A stretch of 64,000 bases of DNA from Lepidurus packardi (taxonomy: Eukaryota; Arthropoda; Branchiopoda; Notostraca; Triopsidae): NCBI GenBank assembly GCA_023053545.1, contig JAKZAN010000006.1, positions 11,849,412 to 11,913,411 on the forward strand, read 5' to 3'. Positions within the stretch are counted from its first letter, which is position 1; every line of letters begins with the position of its first letter. A program made the translations under genes and the position numbers. The notes beneath the pieces were generated by a model. That model made no database searches, was not told the origin of the DNA, and saw nothing but the letters and a program-made list of their open reading frames with translations. Of the stretch, positions 45,667 through 57,000 are shown one piece after another.

Positions 45667-48210
45667 ATGAATGGAGAATATTCCACACCAATGAATGGAG
45701 AATACGAACAAACTTGCTTGGTTTGTGGAGGGCCTTGTGGGAGTTATTCTGGTTGTATAGACTTGCTTGCTATCCTTCGGCATCAAAATTCCCAGTATGA
45801 AGTCATTTTTCCAGTGGCTTCCAAATTGGTCGAACTTATCAATGATATTTATTTGACCAGCGACACCGACGTACTCAAGCGCCTGTCCAATTTCCCTAGC
45901 CAATCGCTCTGTGCCCAATGCTTTTACTACCTAACCGACTTTATGACTGCAGAGCAGCTTGTAGCGGATGCCAAAACTCTCCTCAAAGATCGGATTAATG
46001 AAACTTTTGATCTAATTACGTCCAGTCTTCAAAACTTGGCCCCTCACCCCTCGAATTCCGAGCCCTCACCTGCAATTAAGCGTACTTTGCTCCTTCCAGG
46101 ATGCCAAACATCTCCTAAGAAAAACTTGAAAATATCCCCTCCCAAGTTAAGCACGTTAAAACCTATCCGAAAGCCTCCCAAAACGCTCAGCATAGATCAT
46201 CACGGCCCAAACGAAGCCAAAAAACGTCTTAATCCATTGGCCAGTTATAGGTGTTCGGAGACAAGTTCATCCAGGGTCGGAACGCCAGGGCCGGAACAAA
46301 ACGACACTTCCGATAACACAGTAAACCAGCTAATGTCCAATCTCTCGCCCAGCCTCTTCTGCGCAGAAAACATGGGAGATGAATCTTGCGAAGCTGACCT
46401 TGAAGCAGAGCTAAAGCAGAGCGACGATCCCGAAGACCAGACTTCCAGATCAGCTTCCCCTTTGTCAATCAAGCAAAGGAGAAAACCAGCGTTGATTAAG
46501 TTGGCCTGCCCCGCCCATGATTGCAAGAAGATCTTTAAAGGTATAGTCCATCTTTACACCCACGTGGCCAAGTACCACTGCAAAGAAATCTCCCATATCT
46601 GTCCCTACTGTGCTCAGCAAGCTCCTTCCAAGGATAAACTGATGCTCCATCTTTACAATGAGCACAAACACAGCCGACAATTGTCGTGGTACTTTTGCCG
46701 CGACTGCCCCTCCATGTTTGCCCAGATAGCCCAATGGCGACGTCACGAGAACTTATTTAAACACAAGGCCTTGTCTAAAACGTACTCCCCTGCCTCACTG
46801 CACAGAACTGAAAACGCTCAGAGCAAATACACGCCTCAGCGAATGGAAAGAAACACATCAAGAGCCGAGCCTCAGGAAAATCAAACTGCGATTCCAGTAT
46901 CGACTTCATCAGCAGCTTTAGATTCAACTAATAAGAAAGATTCGTCACTAGACGAATGTACCGGAAAGTCGTCGAGTTTATCCAATCACGTTACTCAGCT
47001 GGCTTGCTTGCAGCCAATCGTGAAAGTAAAAAAACTGTCGCTTGGCAAATTTGTACCTACTTCGGAGGGACGTTATGTCTTCCCTCAAGCCCCACCCCTT
47101 CCCGAGACCCACTCTGTTCAGACCCCGACTCCGAAACCGTCCTTTGTAACCCTTCCTCCGGCATCGCTTTTCAAAACACCTGCTCCGTTAGTGGCCGAGT
47201 TGCAAGATGAAGATTACATTGACGAGGAAGCTGTGGGGAGTGAAACGGACATGGAAGACCATGGTCCCAACCTTGCTTCTACCAGTCCGTGCCAATTAGT
47301 CTGCCCTGGGGTGGCTTGCGATCACATCTGTGCCAACACAAATCTATCGAATGAGCACATTATCAAGCAACATAACAAAGCCATTCTCAACACTTGCCCG
47401 TACTGTGCCCAAGGCTTCCTCACCGTGACCGAAATGGATCTGCACGTTTGCAACAGCCACGCTACAGATAATCCTTATCGCTATAAATGCCCAGAATGCG
47501 CAGCCATGTTTGCGCAGCGTGACAAACTCGAAGAGCACATGAAGTGGTGGAATCACACAGAAACGCCAGCGGACACAAGCATTGAAACGAAAGTACCTAT
47601 TCGGCATCCGATTCCAACTGAGGACACGGAACAAGATTTGGAGCACGCAAATATTCAAGAGCAGCTACAGAGAGAACAGATAATACCATCGTATTCGCCA
47701 GTTGTACCAGACCACCTTACGGCTGTGCCATCTACTGGACGCAATGAAAATAACGTTCCGTTAACGTCATCTGTTGGTGGTGGTCAAAACCAGCTACCTG
47801 GAGAAGTTGAGCCGCTGAACCTCTCAGCGTCTTCTACCTGCGGAAGCGAAACTCAAGATCCGGCGACATCATCAATTAGCGAAGGAGAAAAGGCGAAAGA
47901 GTTGGATTTTCAGTGCCCAATATGCGAGCAAACACGCCCCTTTTTTAACGTATTGAATACACATATTCTAGACAGACACCGCGAAATCGTTCACATGTGT
48001 CGCTTGTGTCGGAGCATTTCCAACTCTCGAATCGAACTGGACGAACACATGTTGCAGCTCCACCCGGCCAGTACCAAAACAGGATTCCGATGTCCCACCT
48101 GTCCGGGTCATTACACCGCTAGGGTGGGCCTCCTCAAGCATATGGCACGGTACCGACATGGAGCTCCTCCAGTGAGGTGTACCACCCCTCCGGCAACACT
48201 GAAAAATTAG
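45667..48210 (+). CDS. ZAD-like, nine-finger C2H2 zinc-finger protein
   Basis: Uninterrupted 847-aa ORF, a likely nuclear DNA-binding regulator; no specific orthologue recognised. The N-terminus carries C17-x2-C20 and C82-x2-C85 followed by YYLTDFMTAEQL, the pattern of the arthropod ZAD dimerisation domain. Nine C2H2 fingers start near residues 281, 312, 344, 546, 577, 608, 750, 778 and 809, in three groups of three. In each group the third finger has the longer H-x5-H spacing; in groups one and two the first finger has C-x4-C. PLNLS (residues 716-720) is a CtBP co-repressor-binding motif of the ZEB type. Linkers are Ser/Pro-rich. The first ATG is in a duplicated MNGEY segment; an in-frame stop lies upstream. 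It is divergent from PSME4, with AATAAA at 48438-48443. Confidence 0.9.
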   Translation: MNGEYSTPMNGEYEQTCLVCGGPCGSYSGCIDLLAILRHQNSQYEVIFPVASKLVELINDIYLTSDTDVLKRLSNFPSQSLCAQCFYYLTDFMTAEQLVADAKTLLKDRINETFDLITSSLQNLAPHPSNSEPSPAIKRTLLLPGCQTSPKKNLKISPPKLSTLKPIRKPPKTLSIDHHGPNEAKKRLNPLASYRCSETSSSRVGTPGPEQNDTSDNTVNQLMSNLSPSLFCAENMGDESCEADLEAELKQSDDPEDQTSRSASPLSIKQRRKPALIKLACPAHDCKKIFKGIVHLYTHVAKYHCKEISHICPYCAQQAPSKDKLMLHLYNEHKHSRQLSWYFCRDCPSMFAQIAQWRRHENLFKHKALSKTYSPASLHRTENAQSKYTPQRMERNTSRAEPQENQTAIPVSTSSAALDSTNKKDSSLDECTGKSSSLSNHVTQLACLQPIVKVKKLSLGKFVPTSEGRYVFPQAPPLPETHSVQTPTPKPSFVTLPPASLFKTPAPLVAELQDEDYIDEEAVGSETDMEDHGPNLASTSPCQLVCPGVACDHICANTNLSNEHIIKQHNKAILNTCPYCAQGFLTVTEMDLHVCNSHATDNPYRYKCPECAAMFAQRDKLEEHMKWWNHTETPADTSIETKVPIRHPIPTEDTEQDLEHANIQEQLQREQIIPSYSPVVPDHLTAVPSTGRNENNVPLTSSVGGGQNQLPGEVEPLNLSASSTCGSETQDPATSSISEGEKAKELDFQCPICEQTRPFFNVLNTHILDRHREIVHMCRLCRSISNSRIELDEHMLQLHPASTKTGFRCPTCPGHYTARVGLLKHMARYRHGAPPVRCTTPPATLKN

Positions 48211-48437
48211 TCAGTAATTGCAATTGTTTTACGTTTCTTTGTTGCTTTCCTATCCTTTGTTTGGATAAATTATCCAAGCTTGACAATGGCCAAAGTTAAC
48301 TGTGAAGCGTTCGTTGAACTTATTCTTTTGTCTCGTCGATCCAAGAGATCCATCATTATGTTCTGTTGCCTCGTTGTAATGATTGCATTTCGCGAATTAC
48401 TTTTAAAAAAGCGAATCAAAATTCTTGAATCTTTAGG

Positions 48438-48443
48438 AATAAA
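48438..48443 (+). terminator. Poly(A) signal AATAAA of the zinc-finger gene
   Basis: AATAAA 228 nt after the stop, in a short AT-rich 3' flank. Confidence 0.5.
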
Positions 48444-50600
48444 AAAGATCAAGTAAAAATGCAGGGGTTTGAATTTGGTAAGAAAATTCTGTATATATTC
48501 CATTCTGTCACCGAACTTCGAACAGTTTAAACTGGAACTTCACCACAGCCGTCTTTTGCAGGTGTCACAGGGGTAAAGCTGTCAAACTCGGCTGTTTTTG
48601 TCATTTCCAGGTCCTTACACGTTCTGTTGTATCATGTCTTATTATATGCACAAGACTAATCTCGCAATTTTTGCTAACTTTAATTACAAACGACGAGAGA
48701 AGTTGAAAGTGGCTATACCATTTGCGATGGAAATTATGTTCACAAGAAAGACGATAGCACATCTCGTCTTGAAAACCAAAGGAATTTTTCACGAGAAAGT
48801 TGAACAGCGCGAAGAAGGGAGTAGAAATGAAAGGGATTGGGGTGACGAAATCTAGAATTAAAATAATGATGTTCCCACCAAAATATGCGATGGTAAGAAG
48901 GTTATTTTTTGCCTTTTTGTTTACTTTTGTACGATCAGGTGCAAGAGTGAAAATTAGTGGTATACCTTGCCATTTTTCAATCTTTCCCCCAACTATCAAT
49001 CAAAATATTTTCCAAGATGCCCCAGGTTTGCCCCTTTTCAAACATCCAATCAATGTCTGGGACTCTACTTGCCATTTTCAGTCTCCTCACCTCCCTGGCT
49101 GACAAAACACGAGATCAACGTGATCACCCCCCTTCCCGTCAAAATGCCAAATGAATTTAAAAACTCCATAAAAGATGTATACCACCCCCATAAAGTGCCA
49201 ACTTGATCTTAGGAAAACTGCTGGAGATCCCAAAAATTCGTAAAAAAGAAAGTAATTAGATTATTTGGTTTTGGTTCTCCTTTTTCATTTGCGTTTTTTG
49301 AAGGAGTTCTGTTTGAAAGCCCTACCAATGTCTGTTTTGGCTTGAGGTAGAAGTAGAAACATTGAAAACAGAAACATTTCTTTCTTTTAGATTCACGCTT
49401 TCGAGTCTCTTCAGTAAATCACTTGAAAGAAACTGAAAAAATGAACAAAAAATCTTTAAAGCTTTCCGGGGAGCAAGTTCTACTGCATCAATGCATTCAA
49501 GTCTCCAGAGTGCAAGCTCCAATTGACATACACAAAGCAACATGCTGACTTTGTACTATTTCAATTCGAATAAAAAATTTGCCGAACGCAAATTATACAA
49601 CCCGTAAAGGACCCTTGAAAATGTAAGACGGATTGCGGACTCTCCCTCGCCTGCCCTTAACGTCTACCTTTTTCTCTTGTTATCTTGTTTTTCATTTAAA
49701 AAATCGCATTTTATAAAAAAAAAATTGTTAGTACCCTAACTAATTAATTGTTTGCTAAAACGAAATTGTTTATACGAGTGTTCAGGGTAATTTGGTACCA
49801 AAAAACGACAGCACAGTAATTCATAGATCCGTCCAAAATTTTAAGATGTGTGTCCTCATGGGTTAAAAAGGACTGAAAGACATCGTAGCTTTTTTGTGTT
49901 CAATTTTTGTTTCTCGAATTGAAAAAAATAATGGATCGAATAGTGTGACGTTCTCGAACGTCCAAAAACGTGAATATAAAATTAGAAAGAAGGACGGAGG
50001 GAATTTTTAACGTTAACAAAATTAAAGCAATGCAAATCTTACGCAATGAAAACCTTAATGAAAATCCAACCCTCCCCCCAAAAAAAGGAAAAAATAATTA
50101 GCTAGACAGAAACTAAATGAAAGCCAAAGGTGTTCCTAAGCGGCAAACCTACACCGCCTAAAAAAATTACAACCGAAGGGGGGTACAAACCAGAAGATAA
50201 GGACTTGTAATTTACGGAAACAGAGAAGCAAAATGCGAGTTTTTTCTTATGGTTTCTTTTTACTTCTAGTTTTCCATCTTGCCCACGAACTATAAGCTTA
50301 TGAACAACTGTCGGTTTCGCTCGGGAAAAGGAAATTCAAGGAGAGGAAAACGAAAGAGGAAAGTAAACGAATCGAATAATTGGGATAAACAGAATGTTGG
50401 TATAGGCTGACACTCATCGTAAATGTGTGATTTGCTAAGCGTAACGCCGTCAGGGAAATGGGTGTTTTCGCAGGGATCTCCGTGGAGATGCATCTTCATC
50501 GGTGTACATGTTACGTGTACACGTGTGTCTATTTATATGTGTGACAGTTTGCAGGGGGGTAACCCAATCCGAAGGGTCGTTCTTCCAGTGCCTCGCACTT
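48444..50600. other. 3' flanks of two convergent genes
   Basis: AT-rich; probably contains the 3' UTR of the reverse-strand Ser-rich gene, whose stop is at 50601. Open stretches of up to 132 codons on either strand (48601-48999) have no family resemblance. No repeat recognised. Confidence 0.4.
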
Positions 50601-53600
50601 CTACCAACAAAAGAGCGACAACTCTCCGTCATGGCGCCACGTAGTCACTGAGTGGGTCTTCATCTGGAACAAAAGAAGCAGAGAATACCATTAGGTCATC
50701 TTGTTGAACTGAAACATTCGAAAGTTCCCCCAAACCGTACGGGAAAATGTAGAAAGAATAAAAAATGAATGCATAAGGACATTTCTACCCTTTGCTGATG
50801 TTGTTAGGTGTAAGACTCTGTCTTTTGGTTTTGCACTAGCTGCTAATAAAAGAAAACTTTTGTTTTAGTTTGCTTTCAAAATCTGACAAGCCGTTTTCGA
50901 GAAATATTGTTTCGAAAGTTTGACGCCTTGATTTGGGACATTGTTTTGCTACAGCAAACTGTGGTGACAAGTTGCACTTTCTGAAGCAAAAAAAGCGTAG
51001 AAACTTTGGCAAGGCTTTCGCAAAACCAACAGATTTTCCGGTTAAAAACCCGGTGGTGAAAAATGACTAACTTGTGTCATAGTATTGCTACACGTTCTCC
51101 AGAAAACAATGACACGTGGTTGTCATGTATCCCACTCGTGGTTTTTACCGGAAAACCTTAATTGGTAGTTCCATTGGAAATGAATTAGGTTAGGTTAACG
51201 ATCGGCATCAACTTTCGTTGATAGGAATCGTTGAAAGTTGTACTTGGTCGAAAAATGACACATTAGCTTACACCGGTTTACATGACACCCATTTGTCCGT
51301 CTTTTCCGGAGAACGTGTTGCGCAAAACAATAACAAACATCATTGCCATCTGTAACAGTTTCGCATCAATAAGCTAAGGTACACGGGAGCGTTAACAAGA
51401 GGAAGAAGCGAAATGCCATCTTTTCGAATATCAAGTGAGAAGCGTTTTGTTCGATAACCGAACTTTTACGTCAAGCCGAGCGCTAATCAATAAACACTTT
51501 ACTGTATACGGTAAATCGTTGTTACCCTGGTTGTTTCCTTGATTAAAAACGACCAGTGAAAGGCATATTGTTACACTCTGCAAAACATTAAATAACCTAT
51601 TTTACCACTAAAGAATATCCCCCTAAACACTAGCCCATCGCCCCCCCACCCCAAGAAAAAAGAGGAAGAAAAGTACAGGTCGAAGTAAAGCTAACCACTC
51701 CTTCGGTTACTTTTTCATTCATTGTTTATGCCGTTGCACCATTGCCAAGTCAGGTTGCCGCAATTCCACGAGTCGCCGCGTGACCTATCGGAATATTTCT
51801 TAAGCTATTATTGTGAGAGACGGAATAGTTCTTATCCCAAAGCTAATGTCGCGGTAGCAGCATGTACTGGCATACGATAACGTCTCGTTTCTCTAGTAAT
51901 ACATGGTGTCCGAAAGGTGCATATTCTGTCCCCCAGGCGGGTTTCCTTTCCTTTCCCAGCAATAATTTCTCCCGCTGTCAGCTTCTACTGTAGTTTGCCG
52001 CACTCGAACCGTGACTTTCCCCCATACAACCTTACAATAGCCGTAAATAAGGTCTAGCCTACTTTGTTACATGTTCTCGCCGCCTACTAAAGCTCGCTCA
52101 GAATTTTTTTATGCTTCTTTCCCTTCTATTAATGCGAGTTCCGTGACCATGGCAGCCTCGTTTCCTTTATTACATACAGCATAACTCTTGCAGGTTCCCA
52201 CTGCCCCCAAAAGAATGCCAACGTTGCCCCTTTCTTATTTTCCTTCTTCGCATGCATATCCTCTCGTTTATCTTTTATCCCTCAGGACGTTTCCGACAAT
52301 TCCACCCACCACTGTATACATAATCCCCCTACTAGTTCCCCTTACTCCATCCTTAATCAACTCTCCAACAACGTGAGCAGTGAGCACCTTTCCTTACCAA
52401 ACTTTCGTTTACAGCGTCCAAACTTTTCCAAAGACAGAATGGGCGGGTGACACACACAACTTGCCCAGATACATTCAAAAGGTTAGTCAAGGTAGTTCCC
52501 ATCGAATTGTGCCTACCAAAACTTCTTTCAGCTCACACAGCTAAGGCTCCCGTATACCTTAGCTTATTAACGCGAAACAATCACAGATGGTACTCGTGTT
52601 TGTTATGTTTTTAAAGCTTGTATAAGAAAGTTAAAAAAAGAAACACAGCTAATTACCGGCCAAGTATCTAAGCTTGTTTTGCTTCTAAAAGTACAAAAAA
52701 AAGGAAACGCTGCATTTTACCTGTTGCATCTTCTCGAAATCCAAGCACGGCCGTTGGAGGTGATGAACGCGACCAGTGTGGCGATAGCGCTTCCTAGGCG
52801 ATGCCACGGTCAATTGCGACTGTTGCTCGCTGTTGCACTCTCCTCCTATTCCTCCGGTTACTTGCGTAGCGTGCAACCCGCCCATTAAGGACGTCAAAGT
52901 GCCGTCTTGGGCCAGGTGAAAGAGTTTGGGAGGTGGGGAGACGGAGTGGGCTACGAGGCCCACATCTTGGAGCTTATGTGGTTTATGGGCTCCTTCCGGA
53001 GGTGACGTGCAGAACTCGACCGGGATGGGTAAGGCGCTCGATAGGGCGTGGCTCAACGACGGAGTCTCAGTAGCCGGTACGGCCGTTCCGTTCGCTGGGG
53101 TACTGGCCGTTCCTTTGTACAGCACCGAGACGGCAGAAGGACTGGGTGTGGCATTGGTGCTGATGCTGAGCAGCAGACCTTGCACTTCCTCGTCGGAAGA
53201 CGCGGACGAGGAATCCGTGTGCTTCCGCGGTGCTGTACTTAAACGTTGCTGCAAGGCTGAGGCGGAACGGGTGCGGACTGAGACCACCGAGACGCGACGC
53301 TGTATCACTGACGTGGGGGTTTTCACCTGTTGGGAAACAACAGCTTTCGGTTATATACGGGCCACGAAATTAAAACGGACATTTTTAAAATAGACAGAAA
53401 GTACATGCCTTTCGGGGATTTACTTGAGACCATTTGCGCTTCTCCGGCTGACTAATCACCGTAAGCGTACTTCGCCCCTCCTCCGGCGCTGTGGCTGCGG
53501 CGGAAGATCCTCGCCTACTTGTTCTGATCCTGTCTTCAATCCGTTGCTGATCTTCCGCGAGACTTCCGTCGCTAGTAAGCATCATCCGCGCTGGGGTTAA

Positions 53601-54028
53601 CACGTGAAGGGCATAGCGATTATTGGCCGCTGGACCATTATTAATATGGTCGAGTTCTTCCTCGGACGAATGCTGATCGCCCCATGGATGATCATTGTCG
53701 CTCGGCAACGCCGAATCGGTCGCTGGAGGAAATCCCGTATCTAATGGACTCTCTGGACGGTTGCTGCTGTCCCGCCGCAGCTCTTTGTTACCCAGCAATG
53801 TGTTACTACTACTGCTGCTACTTCGCGGGGGGTTCGCGACGCCTTGCAGTGATTCTTCTTCGCTATCGAGATATCTTCGCCGACTGGATCGATCTCGCTG
53901 ATTCCAACTACCAGTACATGTGGAAGCCGACATAGGCGACGAGTTCTCTTTCCCACTCTCGGATCGCGTACGCTCCCGGCCGCCATTGTTGCGTCGTCCG
54001 TATTCCGTGGTCATCTGCACGTCCATGT
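50601..54028 (-). CDS. Unrecognised Ser-rich protein with conserved-looking C-terminus
   Basis: I do not recognise the family. Three exons join in phase: 54028-53424 (ATG at 54026), 53326-52721 and 50663-50601. From that ATG they give 423 aa. Each junction has a good splice site, and the last intron (about 2 kb) ends in TTCTTTTGTTCCAG. The protein is hydrophilic, rich in Ser, Arg, Glu and Pro, with no signal peptide or membrane segment. The C-terminus is unlike the rest: PRKRYRHTGRVHHLQRPCL, then DFEKMQQ, and in the last exon VTTWRHDGELSLFCW as the end. That block is rich in aromatic residues and ends exactly at the stop, as a conserved docking motif would. The first exon opens with a splice acceptor two bases before the ATG, so an upstream exon exists, coding or not. 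Confidence 0.7.
51027..51320. mobile_element. hAT-like miniature transposon, second copy
   Basis: Ends CAACAGATTTTCCGG and, inward from the right, CAACACGTTCTCCGG. A perfect 8-bp target duplication CGCAAAAC lies at 51019-51026 and 51321-51328. The interior shares GGTTAGGTT, CATCAACTTTCGTTGAT and TGACAC/GTGTCA palindromes with the copy at 19639-20103. It sits in the last intron of the reverse-strand Ser-rich gene. Confidence 0.85.
51345..52591. repeat. Long-spaced 45-bp inverted repeat
   Basis: The left arm (about 51345-51390) and right arm (about 52546-52591) share CCATCTGT, GTTTCGC and AATAAGCTAAGGTA-ACGGGAGC in inverted order, about 39 of 46 bases. The interval of about 1.15 kb has no coding sequence. 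A related word (gtataccttagctcgg) occurs at about 27,535. It may be a non-autonomous transposon or a pair of short elements. Confidence 0.55.
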
Positions 54029-57000
54029 CTAGAACATAAATCCGAAAAATATGTTCCTTAAAATGTCTATAGAAGGACACACATTTCGGACATGAAAAGC
54101 CAAGAGGACAACGCGAATCTAATTCATAATTCATGCCATGATCACCGCCATATAGCCTTCCCCCTTTCGTTTTATGTTCCTCCTTAGACTACTTCCCGAA
54201 GCCATTCGCTACTTTGACGGCACAAGTCGCTCCTTTGTCATCCTATCCTTACTTTTCTTTGCTTTTTCTTTTGTGGTTTAATATACGTACTGTACGTCTT
54301 CCTTGCTTCCCGTTACGGACCGCTGCAGTCAGAATCCAATTTTTTATGTGTTCGTTTATGGCCACTCTTTTGTCCCAAATCCCCCCAAAAGCATGAGTGT
54401 AATTTACATGTTCGTACTGCGTCGCCACCGATTAGAACAGTTGCATTTTCCATTTCTGTGAATAGCCTGTTTCTTTGTCAGTAGCTCAGACTTTCCATGT
54501 GTGTTTCAACATGTCTTTACGATACAATATGCATTTTCTCGTCAAGCACCTAGTTTACGAACATTTATTCAAGGTTAATTACGCTTCCCCAAAGTCGAAT
54601 GCTTCTTGCCAGAACCGGTGAACTTCTACGAACAAATTATCCGATTAATTTTACCATGAGAAATTTAGTAAAATTCTACACTTCTGCGCACAAAGTACAC
54701 AAAGCTGCTCCCCAGACTCCGTGCAAAATTAACTCGACACCCGTCTAACCAACTCACATTTCTTTAAAGAGTACAGCAGTATATTAAGAAGGCTATATAC
54801 TGTTAAATTTTCTTTTTTGTTAGACCTCCCCGAAAAGAAAACTACAAGGAATCTGTTTTCATCGGAACAGCGTAGCCTACAATATGTTATACAAACTAGT
54901 TTGGGGATGGCCTATGCCCCTTGGGAAAGTTATCCTGTGGTACGTTGGTATCGCAATGGCCCTGGGCCAAATATGTCTGAATAGTATTTACATGTTTTAA
55001 GGCAAGTATTTCAATCTTTATTTCGATACTTCACTTTAAAAAAATAAACTTAAATAGTTTTTTAATAAAAATAAACCAATTAAATTACATTCTTGTACTA
55101 TCCTTCACTGTTCACTGCATATATTGAATAACGCCAGCCCTTTTCGAGTTTTTGCGCAGGCTTCTTTCTTTTTTTGTGTGCGAACGCTTACGTATGATCG
55201 TAAGACAATTTTTGACACCCATCTTGCAACATACAAAAATCCTTTCTACTACGTAAGCAATAGTTTTATATAGCAGCACGTAACCCACAAGATAAGGCGC
55301 CCACTCAATGTATCTAGGGATTCATAAGACCACGTTACGATCACGTTACCCTGTTCCTGTCTATGGTTAACTTACTCGACAACCCAAACGAATTCCGATC
55401 TAGCCGTACGTCGTAAGGACCCTTGTCCTTCACCTTCTTACGTCACCATCGAACTAGAGAACCACGGCATTTTTATTGGGAACCCCCTTCCAGCCAGTTC
55501 CTTCTAATTCCCGACCCGACGTTTCTGGGGGGTAAGGGGTAGTCCCGGGGTCACAAGGTAAGGTCAGTCACACAACCTTATTTTTTCCCGGTAGCAAACC
55601 GATCGACTTTACCCCGCTCCGGTCCAAAACGTCAAAGCGAGACCCAGAAACTTCCTTACTGAACCGTCTGTAATGTTCGTTGACTGGTATGTCGTCCCTT
55701 TTGAAAGCCATATTTCCTTACTGGGTTAAATCTATTCTTGAGAAAGACAAAGAAACAGTTTCCTGAAAGACAGTATCTGATTTGCTGTTCAATTCTTTTT
55801 TTTCTTTGTAAGTGCAGACAAATGGAACCAGTTTTAAGAGACGAGTTCCCCCATAGCGTTTTTGGTTAACCAAAGAAAGTCTGTCTGGTCCTATGTGTAA
55901 ACAACCCGCTGTAAACAGTGCGAAATATTTAGCTAAAAATGTAAACAAAAAGATCTTAACTTCGCAAAAAGAGACATAAGTCTTAACATGCTTACACAAA
56001 TACATCGGCTCTTCTATCAAGTTGGTGAAATTCTGTCAATTTAATACGGCATCATAACGACTGTCATAAATGACGGAGGTCACCCAGATGGCGTTGCGTA
56101 CTGTTTACTTTTCCATGGCGATAAGATGCAACCTGGTGGCAAATTAATACAATTCTCGCTATTCAAGTCCTATCTAATTTCAGGGATATTCATCATTTTT
56201 CCCTCAAGTCTTATTACGCCAATTTATAGTACCTATAGCTTCTGCACAGTTTCAGACACTCAGGCACGATGAAAAACAATTTCACTTTAAGTCCCTTTCA
56301 TTCTTGAGTGACCATAATACGTAAAAGGCCAACCCGGAGTAATGCTACACAATCCGGCCAACCGGTTTTTTTTACTACCTGTGTTTTGGGTACCAACTCT
56401 TAATTTTCGAAGTTCCCGTGAATATTAGAACTTGGCATCGAGCTAAACAAACCACTACAACTAATAGCTGTGTTTTCTTTTTTTATGACCAAGTAATTTA
56501 CTAGGGACAACCATTTATCTATTACAACAATACCTTACGCAAATAATCAATAACAACCAGAACCATTTCCGCAAAAATTATTTTCAAATCTATATGCAAT
56601 TAAACTGGCTCCGCAACTTTAAATGATACAAGGCTTCCGGGTGGAGGGCCTTACGCCAATGAGATGAGCCACATCGCCAGTTTCCGACCATCATTTGTGC
56701 CCCAAGTCCATCCATCCACCATTCTAAACGTTGTGGACTCGTTTACATGATCGAAGTGCACATAAAGATCGGGAACCCAGCTATATATGTAGACTGAAGT
56801 ATTGATTGAGAGCTTTTATGAAGATACGAGGCGAAGAACTTGTCAAACTCGGGGCTGACAATACAAAAAGTTATTGCTGGTCTTCTTTTCATTTCATTTT
56901 TTTCTGGGTTTTCCAGCTCGATTCGTGTGAGGGTATCTATGTTGATATCGTGCTGTCTTTGAAAGCAAAAATAGAAACCTCGCCGAGATTAGATGTGATT

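Noticed and set aside
48601-48999. 132-codon reverse-strand ORF with hydrophobic stretch
   Set aside because: AT-rich chance ORF in a 3' flank, overlapped by other open frames. No motif recognised.
56651-56800. About 50 open reverse-strand codons (SWVPDLYVHF, MVDGWTWGTND) that look protein-like
   Set aside because: Length is within chance expectation and there is no family or clear splice partner. Worth a look only if transcripts map there.
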